From SMYC01 sp963578475 (GTDB taxonomy: Bacteria; Acidobacteriota; Vicinamibacteria; Marinacidobacterales; SMYC01): 64,000 nt of DNA. The notes beneath the pieces were generated by a model. That model ran no database searches and was not told the DNA's origin. It worked only from the letters and a program-made list of their open reading frames with translations. Position 1 is the stretch's first letter. Each line of letters opens with the position of its first letter. The position numbers and the translations under genes are program-made. The DNA lies in assembly GCA_963578475.1 (NCBI GenBank), contig CAUZCL010000009.1:1-64000 (forward strand), read 5' to 3'. Positions 8,000-16,227 of the stretch are shown here, in pieces.

Positions 8000-9310
8000 G
8001 AGCCAACCAGCATACCAAGGCACTCGAGAAGGCGCGTCAAGAGCGCGATCACGGGGACCAAGATCGCCGTGCGCATGAGAAAGATCGCCACGAGCTCGCG
8101 GGCGCGGATCGGTACCTTCTGAAACATGTCGAGCATCATCGGACCCACCGCCGAAAAGAAGATGAGCTGCGAGATCGAGAGCACGCAACAAAGAACTGGG
8201 CCGGCACAGCAGCGTCGCGAACGAGGAGTGCTGGGATATACATCTCGCAAATGCCAGCGAGGGCGGCCGGCGCGACGAGCTCGGCGTCAGGTAGTCCGAG
8301 CGCCTGGAGCACGGGGACGAGAGGAAGCCCGAGCCAGTCGAAGAGAGGCGTTTCGCGCGCGACGAGAAGCGCCGACGTCCCGACGGTCAAGATGCTTCCA
8401 AGGATCGTCGATGCGAGCACGAGCCCGTCCCGAAACCCACGACCAAACGTGAGCACGCATCCCGGAGCGCTCGCCGCACGAGAGAGAGCCCGCTCCCAAG
8501 CTTCGCGCAGGAGAGGTTTCTCGGCGTCGAGCTCAGGGCTCTCCGCCGCGACGTAGCTATCCGGCGTCGTCGATACGGGCCACATCCTTGCAAAGACCAT
8601 CGTCAGCGCGTACACGAAGACGAAATAGACGAAGAAGATGACCGGGAACAAGTGCAGAAGCCCTAGCGTCTGCGCGACAACCGCCACAAAGCCGATGCTC
8701 ACCGTCGAGAAGCACGTCACGATCGTGTAGGCCTCGCGCCGTGTATAGAAGCCTCCTTCGAAGAGTCGGCGCGTGAGATAGAGTCCCACCGAATAGCTCC
8801 CGACCCAGGACGTGAGGCTGTCGAGCGCGGCCCGGCCGGGGAGGCGAAATAGAGGGCGCATCACCGGCCGCATCAACGTACCGACGAAGTCGAGAACACC
8901 GTACTCGACGAAGAGCGAGAGAAGCGCGGCCCCAATGGGAACGATCACGCCGACCGAAAAAGCGAGCGTCGACCACATCAGATCGCGAACATCCGCCTGT
9001 AACAAGAGATCCGGACCGAATCGAAAAAAGTAAATGCCCGCGAGCGGCACCGCGAGCACGCGCACCGCAACGATCCACCCGGAGCTTCGGTAAGCCGCCC
9101 AAAAGCCCTGTCGGCGCCGTGCCAGGAGCGACGCGAAAGCCCCAATACGATAAGCCCTAGACAATAAAACGCCACCGTGCCCGGCGCCGTCTCGAGTATC
9201 CACTGAACGACCAGATCGAACGGGACCGTGAATCGACCGCCGACCGGGATCGGCAGCAAGAAAAAGGCGGAGCACGCAACGAAAGACGTAACGAATCGAA
9301 GGATTCTCAC
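7996..9310 (-). pseudogene. YjiH/Gate-domain nucleoside-transporter-like protein, two frameshifts
   Basis: Three adjacent minus-strand frames together give a full YjiH-type membrane protein with Gate domains: an N-terminal part from GTG 9310 (MRILRFVTSFVACSAFFLLP, ILETAPGTVAFYCLG), a central part (DVRDLMWSTLAFSVGVIVPI, SLTSWVGSYSVGLYLTRR, ICEMYIPALLVRD), and a C-terminal part (SISQLIFFSAVGPMMLDMF to LECLGMLVGS). The changes of frame fall near 9150 and near 8200. All conserved blocks survive in order and no nonsense codon is seen inside them, so sequencing indels are as likely as real decay. Many membrane helices; the family is linked to nucleoside or small-molecule transport. Divergent from the gene at 9337 with only 26 bases between starts. 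Confidence 0.75.
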
Positions 9311-9322
9311 CGACGCATGATA

Positions 9323-9328
9323 TAGAAT
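9323..9328 (+). promoter_or_regulatory. Candidate -10 element (TAGAAT) of a leaderless promoter
   Basis: TAGAAT ends eight bases before the ATG at 9337, and the intervening CCTCCGGC is no Shine-Dalgarno. The same hexamer at the same distance precedes the gene at 13779. Confidence 0.45.
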
Positions 9329-9336
9329 CCTCCGGC

Positions 9337-11751
9337 ATGGCTCTTCTGGTTCGTCGCCTCGCAGGCTTTGCCGTCGTCTTCCTCAGTGCGGCCACGGCCA
9401 CGGCGCAAGAGTGGCCGCAGTTTCGCGGCCCGAACGTCGACGGGATTGCCGACGCCCCGGCCGTCTTCTCGGGGACGCAAGAAGTGAGCCTCGAAGTCAG
9501 TTGGATGACTCCGATCGGCAGCGGCTATGCAGGCATCGCGATCGCAAGCGGACTGGTCGCGACGATGTTCGAGGCAGGCGAGGTCAATGTCCTCGCTGCT
9601 TTCGATCCCGAGACTGGCGCCGAGCGCTGGCGCTTCGAGCTCGGTGAGCGCCATCCAGGCATCGACGGTTCCTATAACGGACCGATCTCGACACCTCTCA
9701 TCGTGGGAAACCTCGTGTTCGGTTTGGATCCTTGGGGCCACCTCGTCGCCCTCGACCGGTTGGATGGCAAGCTCGTCTGGTCCAAACATCTCGTCGAAGA
9801 GCTGGGCGCCGAGCAGCCGAATTACGGTTTCGCGACCTCGCCCATCCTCATGGACGGCAAGATGATCGTGCAAACAGGCGGCACAAACGGCTCCGTAGCC
9901 GCGTTCATACCTGAAACGGGCGAGCTTGTCTGGAGCGTGGGCTCGGATAAGGTGGACTACCAATCTCCGATACCTCTTCGCGTCGGCAACCGATCGCTGA
10001 TTCTCGCGACGGGGCGCAACGAGCTTCTCGCAATCGATCCCGCGAGCGGCGACCGTTTTTGGCACTACGAGCACGGCGGAGGCGGTATGATCGGCGTGCA
10101 GTCGATGGTTCCCGTGCCGGCAGGGGATGACAGGCTCTTCCTCGCTTATAAGTCTCATGCTTCCGCAGTCGTCGAGCTTCAACGGGGCCAGGGATCGACA
10201 GTGCTCGAGCAGCTTCTCGAAAGCCGCACGATGCGGAACAGCTACTCTGTGCCCATCTATCACGAAGGCTATGTCTACGGGTTCAGCAGCCGCTTTCTCG
10301 TTTGTTTCGATCCCGCTACGGGCGAGCCCACGTGGCGCTCGCGTCCTCCGGGCGACGGGTTTCCCATCATCGTCGACAATCATCTCGTGATCTTGACCAA
10401 GGCAGGCAGCGTGCACGTAGCACCCGCGACTCCCGAGCACTATCGAGAGGTAACGAACCTTCAAGTCTTCGAAGAGCTCGCCTGGACCCCGCCCACCTTC
10501 GCCGATGGGTCCCTCTTCGTGCGCAGCCTCGACGCGATCGCGCGCGTCGACATTCGCCGCGGCGCGAGGCCGCCCGCCACGACGGACGCGGCGCTAGGCG
10601 ATGACGGGCAAGGCTTCGCGCGCTTCCTCAAAGACGTACGGGACGCAAGCGACAAACAAGCCGTGGTGGAGCGCTTCTTGGCGTCGCAAGACACCTTTCC
10701 TATCGTCGAGGGCGACTCTCGAGTCCACTTCGTCTATCGCGGTCCCGGGGAAGACCTCGCCATCGCCGGCGACTTGATCGGCTCACGCCAGGAAAAAACG
10801 ATGGTCCATGTGGAAGGAACGGACTTGTTCTACTACTCGGCGGAGCTCGAGCCGGATGCGCGCGTGAGCTATCGATTTGTTCGCGACTACGAAGATATCG
10901 TCGACCCGCTGAACCCGCTGGAGACAACGACGGCGGTGTACCGCGCCGACATGGAGCTCAATCGTGGGGAGGCCGAGACGGCGATGTCCTGGCTCGCAAT
11001 GCCACGCTTCGTAGCACCCGCGCATTTGAGCGAACCGCCTTCCGATGCGCCGCGCGGCCGTCTCGTCGTGGAAGAGGTCGAGAGCACCATCTATGGCGAG
11101 AGCCATCGAGTACACGTTTATCTTCCGCACGGCTATGACGATAGCGAAGACCGCTACCCGGTCGCCTATTATCACGGCGGCCTTGGCGCGCTCCGGCGCG
11201 GAGAGCTTCAAACCTCGCTCGACAATCTCTTGGGCCGGAAAGTCACTCCGCTCATCGCCGTTTTCATCGAACGGGTCGGGGAGTGGGTCCCGGACCGCTA
11301 TGCGCAAATGTGGGCCGAGGAGCTCGTCCCGTTCATCGACGAGCACTACCGCACCATCGCGCAAAAGGAAGCGCGCGCGAGCATTGGTGGAGGCGACCAC
11401 GGGTTCACCGCGGCCTACGTCATGTTCAAACAGCCCCACGTCGCGGCGAAGCTCTCGTCGCAGTCGATCGGAGGCCTCAGCTTTCGCGACAAAAAAGACG
11501 GCGTCGAAAGTCTAGTGACGAGCCCCTCCGAGCAACCCGTCGAGATCTACGTGGACTGGGGCCTCTACGACCTGCAAAGCCCCCAGGAAGCCTGGGACTG
11601 CCGTGCACAGGCGCGCGCGTTCAAGGAGTTCCTCGTGAGCAAGGGATATGACGTCACAGGAGGGCAGGTGCATGACGGCTCCGGATGGGCGAGCTGGAAG
11701 AACCGCACGGACGCCGTTCTCGAGACGCTGTTTCCGCTGGTGAAGCGCTGA
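9337..11751 (+). CDS. Secreted PQQ-type propeller fused to an esterase-fold domain
   Basis: 804 residues. Residues 1-24 are a signal peptide (ending ATAQ). EWPQFRGPNVDGIAD opens a PQQ-like beta-propeller (about 25-400), with repeats such as FDPETGAERWRFEL and LDGKLVWSKHL. About 455-545 is an early-set/CBM48-like beta domain (VHFVYRGPGEDLAIAGD). About 570-800 is an esterase-D/enterochelin-esterase-type hydrolase (YPVAYYHGG, ERVGEWVPDRYAQMWAEELV). The nucleophile elbow, normally GxSxGG, reads GGGDHGF (684-690), and the normal EGHSW motif reads DGSGWASW. Both Ser and His therefore seem lost and the domain may bind rather than cleave. Exported, soluble; substrate unknown. Confidence 0.85.
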   Translation: MALLVRRLAGFAVVFLSAATATAQEWPQFRGPNVDGIADAPAVFSGTQEVSLEVSWMTPIGSGYAGIAIASGLVATMFEAGEVNVLAAFDPETGAERWRFELGERHPGIDGSYNGPISTPLIVGNLVFGLDPWGHLVALDRLDGKLVWSKHLVEELGAEQPNYGFATSPILMDGKMIVQTGGTNGSVAAFIPETGELVWSVGSDKVDYQSPIPLRVGNRSLILATGRNELLAIDPASGDRFWHYEHGGGGMIGVQSMVPVPAGDDRLFLAYKSHASAVVELQRGQGSTVLEQLLESRTMRNSYSVPIYHEGYVYGFSSRFLVCFDPATGEPTWRSRPPGDGFPIIVDNHLVILTKAGSVHVAPATPEHYREVTNLQVFEELAWTPPTFADGSLFVRSLDAIARVDIRRGARPPATTDAALGDDGQGFARFLKDVRDASDKQAVVERFLASQDTFPIVEGDSRVHFVYRGPGEDLAIAGDLIGSRQEKTMVHVEGTDLFYYSAELEPDARVSYRFVRDYEDIVDPLNPLETTTAVYRADMELNRGEAETAMSWLAMPRFVAPAHLSEPPSDAPRGRLVVEEVESTIYGESHRVHVYLPHGYDDSEDRYPVAYYHGGLGALRRGELQTSLDNLLGRKVTPLIAVFIERVGEWVPDRYAQMWAEELVPFIDEHYRTIAQKEARASIGGGDHGFTAAYVMFKQPHVAAKLSSQSIGGLSFRDKKDGVESLVTSPSEQPVEIYVDWGLYDLQSPQEAWDCRAQARAFKEFLVSKGYDVTGGQVHDGSGWASWKNRTDAVLETLFPLVKR

Positions 11752-11779
11752 GCGTCCGTTGCGCGCGTTTCCTAATCCG

Positions 11780-12335
11780 CTACTCGTCCCACACGACATC
11801 CATGACCCAGATGTCGCCGAGCGTTTCCTCCCACGTGAAGTAGAGGTACTCGCCGTCGGTCGCGAACGCCATACCGCCCGGTCTTCCTGGCTTTCCGGAC
11901 AAGTCTGCGACGAGGCGCTCGGTGCGATCTTCGAGAGAGAGCCCCCAATATTCGTTTCGCCAAAGCTCCCCGACGAAATAGAGCGTCTTGCCATTCGGGT
12001 CCCATTGCGGAAGGATACCCTCCCGCCCGCCCGCATATCGCGCCAAGTCCGTGGCCGCCTGACCCGGACCGCCGACCACAAAAATGGAATGGATCAGGCT
12101 CCGGATCTCCCTGCCGCGCCTTCAGCACGACGAAGTTCAAACGAAGAGTCCGTCCCGCGCCCGTCTCTCGATCTTCGAAGACCGGATAGCCGCCGCAGAG
12201 CACGTCGCCGGCGACACCCCAGAGGCTGCAAGGCTCGAGAGACCCACCCTCAACCGAGTGACCGGAGGGTCCGGCAAGGCACGCGATGCCGAGCATGCAA
12301 AACGCTATGAGCAGATTGCGATACGGTCCGCGCAA
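11780..12335 (-). pseudogene. Chimera: alpha/beta-hydrolase N-terminus joined to TolB propeller
   Basis: The first part, from TTG 12335 behind a GGGGAGG ribosome site, has a hydrophobic signal (LLIAFCMLGIACLA) and then CSLWGVAGDV, GRTLRLNFVVLKARQGDPEPD, and, after a one-base frame change near 12080, FVVGGPGQAATDLARYAGG, the oxyanion-loop region of TAP/proline-iminopeptidase-like hydrolases. Instead of the hydrolase core there follows a propeller piece typical of kinase/TolB proteins: QWDPNGKTLYFVGELWR, GGMAFATDGEYLYFTW, DIWVMDVVWDE and stop. Two unrelated families are thus joined near residue 100. No catalytic serine region remains. Confidence 0.65.
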
Positions 12336-12429
12336 AACGCACCTCCCCTGCAAAGTGTTTACGTGGTCGCGCCGGGTCAGGTTCCGTGGCATCACGGCGG
12401 AGAGGCAGTGACGCGGGCAATGGGAGGAG

Positions 12430-13701
12430 CTAGGCCTTCGCCTCCCAATCTAGCACGGGGGCTCGTTCACCCGAGACCTCGGCAGTATGCGGGAGCTCGT
12501 ATTGGGGCATGTGGTACTCGTCCCTGAACAGCTGCGTCCGGACGTGTCCGTCAGCGTATTCCGCATTCTCGCCGGTCATCAAGTAGGTGATGGTGGGCGC
12601 CAGATCGCGCCGCTGCACGCGCTCCTCGACAACGTGCCCCTTCTTGAAGTCGGGCCCGAGGGCCATCATCCAGACATTGTGTGCGTGGTAGTCGCCCGCG
12701 CTATGGCCGAGCTGGCCGTAGATATTGACCTCGTCATCCCGACCGCATTCGGGCCGTAAGATGAGGGAGGTGTTCTCTCTGAAATAGGGGTCGACCTGGA
12801 TATCGCCCCAAAGCTTTCCAATGAGCTCGTCTGTTGTTTTGATGTGCTTGATGTACTCCCCGTAATCCGTGTTGTAATCTGGGAAGCCGAAATCCACATG
12901 GGCGTCGTCCATCGCGAGCACTTGGATAGTGAGAACACGCGGCTTGAACTCTTTCAGGACCTGCCCGGCCAGGTGGAGCGACATGGCGTCCCCGATTTGA
13001 AGCTCCCGCTCGATGACAGGTTCTCTCGTCGAAGGGAGCTCGTATCTCTTGGACGCGATAACGTCCGCGATCCATTCCTCGACCTGCTTGAGCTCGGCCG
13101 GGCTGTGCCCGAGACCCTGCTCGATATGAAGATCCGTCATCTCCGCGGGCGAACGCTCTTTTCCCGGAAAGAACAACTTGTTCATCGTGAGGCCCGTGGC
13201 CCCAAAACGGACGCCGTATTCGGGATGGCCGCTGAAGTGCTTTACATCCCACGTCCAGGCAAGGGAATAGGAAACACCTTGCATCATCCAATAATCGGTC
13301 GCCTTACCGGCGCTCTTCTTTCGTATGTACTCGTTCCAAGTCGGATAAAGCGGCCTCTGAGACGGCGCGTCGCGTCCGGTCAGAACCTCTGTATACATAT
13401 AACCATGGAGGTTCGCCGTGTCGCCGTAATCCTCGGTGAAGAGAGTTCCCTCACGGATCATCTTGAACTGACAGGGCGAGCATTCCGGATTGTCGATGAC
13501 CTCTTTCTTGCGAACGCCGCTGCCGTAAATAATATTGACCAGGTGCTTGGTCTTGAAGCCCGGATTCTCGGGCAGCGTCATCGCCCCCTGCGGAATGCCC
13601 GCGCCCGCCTCGATGATGGGGCTGCCGGCCGCATTGCGCATATTGAGAACCGCTCCCGCGCCGGCGGCCGCGCCCAACTTGAAGAAATCGCGACGATTCA
13701 T
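12430..13701 (-). CDS. Tat-exported alkaline-phosphatase/sulfatase-superfamily protein
   Basis: The chosen ATG 13701 gives MNRRDFFKLGAAAGAGAV, a twin-arginine signal; the frame opens earlier (13737) but those residues would precede the Tat motif. About 424 residues. The body reads as an uncharacterised alkaline-phosphatase-superfamily (DUF1501/sulfatase-like) protein: KHLVNIIYGSGVRKKEV, TDYWMMQGVSYSLAW, LAMDDAHVDFGFPDYN, SLILRPECGRDD, GHSAGDYHAHNVWMMALGPD, APTITYLMTGENAEYADGHV. The late His/Asp residues resemble metal ligands of the superfamily; the substrate is not evident. Expected in the periplasm. Divergent from the gene at 13779, with 77 bases between. Confidence 0.7.
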   Translation of the reverse strand: MNRRDFFKLGAAAGAGAVLNMRNAAGSPIIEAGAGIPQGAMTLPENPGFKTKHLVNIIYGSGVRKKEVIDNPECSPCQFKMIREGTLFTEDYGDTANLHGYMYTEVLTGRDAPSQRPLYPTWNEYIRKKSAGKATDYWMMQGVSYSLAWTWDVKHFSGHPEYGVRFGATGLTMNKLFFPGKERSPAEMTDLHIEQGLGHSPAELKQVEEWIADVIASKRYELPSTREPVIERELQIGDAMSLHLAGQVLKEFKPRVLTIQVLAMDDAHVDFGFPDYNTDYGEYIKHIKTTDELIGKLWGDIQVDPYFRENTSLILRPECGRDDEVNIYGQLGHSAGDYHAHNVWMMALGPDFKKGHVVEERVQRRDLAPTITYLMTGENAEYADGHVRTQLFRDEYHMPQYELPHTAEVSGERAPVLDWEAKA

Positions 13702-13764
13702 GGGTCTCCTCGATAAGCTTCTCATCGACCTTCTCATTGTAATAGCACTCGAGGCCGCATCGGA

Positions 13765-13770
13765 TAGAAT
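13765..13770 (+). promoter_or_regulatory. Candidate -10 element (TAGAAT) of a leaderless promoter
   Basis: TAGAAT ends eight bases before the ATG at 13779 and CTTCTCCC between them has no ribosome-site character, exactly as at 9323. A good -35 box at 16-18 bases was not found. Confidence 0.45.
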
Positions 13771-13778
13771 CTTCTCCC

Positions 13779-14753
13779 ATGAGCGAGCTATCCCTTCCGT
13801 CTCTGGAAGCCCTCCAGGAGGCCCGTCAACGCATCTCGGGCGTGGTGCGCCACACGCCGCTCGTACCTGCGCATGAACGCTTCGCCGCGCCCGACGTCTA
13901 CTTGAAGCTCGAGACCCTTCAGCCGGTCGGCTCGTTCAAGATTCGAGGGATCCATAACGCCGTCTCCGTGCTACCCGATGCCGAGCGCGCCAAAGGTGTG
14001 AGCACTGTGAGCGCGGGCAACACCGCGCAGGCGCTGGCCTGGGTGGCGACGCGCTTCGGCGTCCCGTCGCGAAGCTTGATGCCGGATACAGCGCCCAAAA
14101 CCAAAATCGATGCGGTCCGCGCGTACGGCGGTGAGCCCGTGCTCGTCCCCGTCGCCGAAGTCTTTCGCTTCCTCAAAGAGCACGGGTGGGAGTCCGAGCC
14201 TTACGCGTTCATCCATCCTTGGACGAACATGGATGTCGTGACCGGCCATGGTAGTCTCGGCCTCGAGGTCCTCGAAGACCTCCCCGACGTGGACACCGTC
14301 TTCATTCCCGTCGGCGGCGGAGGGCTCCTCACGGGTGTTGGGGCCGCGCTCAAAGCACAGAAGCCCGAGCTGCGTATCCTCGCAGTCGAGCCGGAAGGCT
14401 GTCCCGCTCTCCACGAAAGCCTGAAAGCCGGCCGTCCCGTCAACGTTCCTTGCCAAACTCTCTGCGACGGGGTCGCGGTGCCTTATATAACAGACGAGAT
14501 GTTCCCGCGGCTCCGTGCCCTCGTCGACGCGACCCGGCTCGTCTCCGAGGAGCGTGTCCGGGCCGTCATCCGAGCGCTCGCTCTCGACAACAAGCTGGTC
14601 GTCGAGGGCTCGGGAGCGCTCGCCCTCGCCGCCGCCCTTGCTGAGGCCCCAGCCGAGCGGGGCCGAGCCGTCTGTATCGTCACCGGGGGCAGCATCGATC
14701 CCGGCAAGCTCGCGGCCATTCTGGCCGACGCAAGCCTCTCGAATTCACTGTGA
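13779..14753 (+). CDS. Threonine/serine dehydratase-type PLP enzyme
   Basis: 324 residues, the length of catabolic threonine dehydratase or serine racemase without an ACT domain. LETLQPVGSFKIRG carries the PLP-binding Lys54; SAGNTAQALAW is the substrate loop, and PVGGGGLLTG is the tetraglycine phosphate-binding loop. The C-terminus has GSGALALAAAL and CIVTGGS. It should deaminate L-threonine (to 2-oxobutanoate) or L-serine in the cytoplasm; racemase activity cannot be excluded. The substrate loop usually reads SSGNHAQ/SAGNHAQ; the His is Thr here, which may affect specificity. No biosynthetic genes for isoleucine are near, which fits a catabolic role. Confidence 0.85.
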   Translation: MSELSLPSLEALQEARQRISGVVRHTPLVPAHERFAAPDVYLKLETLQPVGSFKIRGIHNAVSVLPDAERAKGVSTVSAGNTAQALAWVATRFGVPSRSLMPDTAPKTKIDAVRAYGGEPVLVPVAEVFRFLKEHGWESEPYAFIHPWTNMDVVTGHGSLGLEVLEDLPDVDTVFIPVGGGGLLTGVGAALKAQKPELRILAVEPEGCPALHESLKAGRPVNVPCQTLCDGVAVPYITDEMFPRLRALVDATRLVSEERVRAVIRALALDNKLVVEGSGALALAAALAEAPAERGRAVCIVTGGSIDPGKLAAILADASLSNSL

Positions 14754-14810
14754 ACCTTCCAGTGCGCCCTCCCGTCTAAGATGTCAGTATAGGAATTGGA
14801 GGGATTTTGC

Positions 14811-15547
14811 ATGAAGCTCTCGACATGGCTCACCGCAGCGCTCGTCACTGCGTCGGTCACGCTTGCGCCCGACGCCTCGGCCAAAGCGCGCGAAGATTTC
14901 GAGAAAGTCGTCCCGTTCTCCGCGGGGGGGCAATTCTCCATCAAGAACGACAACGGCAGCATCACCATAAAGACTTGGAACGAAGACAGCATCCGCATCG
15001 AGGCGGAGAAGACCGCCAAGGACCAGGAAGGCCTGAAGGATATCGAGATCGTCGTCACGGGCTCGGGCGACTCCGTGAGCGTCGAGACCGTCCACCAACG
15101 ACGAAACAACCGTGGCAGTGTCAGCTACACGATCACACTTCCCGTCGACGTCAATGTCGACGCGGAGACCTCTAACGGCTCCGTCAACGTCAAAGGCGTT
15201 CACGGCCATCTCGAGGTGCGGTCCGTCAATGGCAGCTTGAAGCTCGAAGACATCGCCGGAGATATCGATGCCAGAACGACGAATGGCGGCATTCTCGCCC
15301 GCTACACGGAGGCTGCTGAGGGCGGCACAGCTTCCACACGACCAACGGCTCCGTCCGCATCTATCTTCCCGCTGGTGCCGGTGGCGAGCTCGACGCCCAG
15401 ACCGTCAACGGTAGCATCACCACCGACTTTCCCATCACGGTCACGCGCATGAGCCGGCACCACTTGAAAGGAAGCTTCGGAGGCGGGGGCGGTGCTACGT
15501 ACGAGACCGAGACAGTGAACGGCTCGGTCAAGATTCTGGAGAACTGA
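14811..15547 (+). CDS. Secreted DUF4097 beta-repeat protein, one frameshift
   Basis: ATG 14811 follows a GGAGGG ribosome site. A signal peptide (MKLSTWLTAALVTASVTLAP) is followed by the right-handed beta-repeat of the DUF4097 family: FSIKNDNGSITIKTW, VDAETSNGSVNVKGV, VRSVNGSLKLEDI, ARTTNGGI. Near 15310-15330 the frame must change by one base; then FHTTNGSVRIYLPAGAGG, LDAQTVNGSITTDFP and TETVNGSVKILEN run to the TGA at 15547. All repeats survive on both sides, so a sequencing indel is plausible. Function unknown; such proteins are exported or envelope-bound adhesin-like solenoids. One base separates its stop from the convergent TPR gene. Confidence 0.78.
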
Positions 15548-15548
15548 G

Positions 15549-16172
15549 CTACTGCTTCATGGTGGCGTGGACACGAGCCACGTCACCCATGTAGCCGCCC
15601 ACACCCGCTTTCGCCGCAGCGTCGAGATGCTTTCGCGCGGCTTCCACATCACCGACTGCTTCGAGATATAAGCCAACATAGAGATCGGCGTAGAAGATCC
15701 AGAGGCTGCGCCGGCTCGCGGGACCTTCCGTTCTTGCTGCGAGAAGGACCGCCTCGGTATCCATCCGGCCTTTGAAGAGCTCGTAAATCTGGCGCATTGG
15801 GACGCGGGCATCCGGGCCCACCGGCAAGAGGGCCGCTCGGGCCGCCTCAACACCATCTTTTCGGGCCATGCAGAGGAAATGCCAGACAGCGTTTTCCACA
15901 TCGTCGGGGTTGACCGTGCGGTGGAGCTCGAACTGCCGCACGCAGGCCTCGAACGCACCCGAGTAATACTGAGCGATGCCTCGCTGCCAGAGTTGAGGCT
16001 CGATTTCGGGCGCGAGCTCCACGACGCGGTCGAAATCCGCAAGCGCCACGGCGTTCTCGCCTCGTCGGAAAGCCTCTTGGCCGCGAGCCAAAAGCTCCTC
16101 GACGGAGGGAGGCTCGCTAGGCTGTAGGGCCGCAATGGGAGCACCAAGGAGAGCGAATGTGATGAGCCACAT
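15549..16172 (-). CDS. Exported TPR protein
   Basis: The start at 16172 gives MWLITFALLGAPIAALQ, a signal peptide; the frame opens at 16235 but the extra residues would precede the signal. About 207 residues. TPR-like repeats follow: VEELLARGQEAFRRGENAVALADFDRV, LWQRGIAQYYSGAFEACVRQF and DLYVGLYLEAVGDVEAARKHL. The layout (helix pairs, Cys-Val-Arg-Gln, a long middle loop on assets and a final GGYMGDVARVH) matches exported TPR proteins of unknown role. Convergent with the DUF4097 gene and upstream-facing to hppA, whose end it approaches at 16228. Confidence 0.65.
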   Translation of the reverse strand: MWLITFALLGAPIAALQPSEPPSVEELLARGQEAFRRGENAVALADFDRVVELAPEIEPQLWQRGIAQYYSGAFEACVRQFELHRTVNPDDVENAVWHFLCMARKDGVEAARAALLPVGPDARVPMRQIYELFKGRMDTEAVLLAARTEGPASRRSLWIFYADLYVGLYLEAVGDVEAARKHLDAAAKAGVGGYMGDVARVHATMKQ

Positions 16173-16227
16173 TTGGGATGATTCGAAGCAGCCTCTCCCC
16201 CAACGCGGGAGGAGAGGCCCTCGAGAT

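Noticed and set aside
9307..10464. Long minus-strand frame of 385 codons opposite the PQQ-propeller gene
   Set aside because: Antisense shadow of a strongly supported gene in high-GC DNA; no family resemblance and biased composition.
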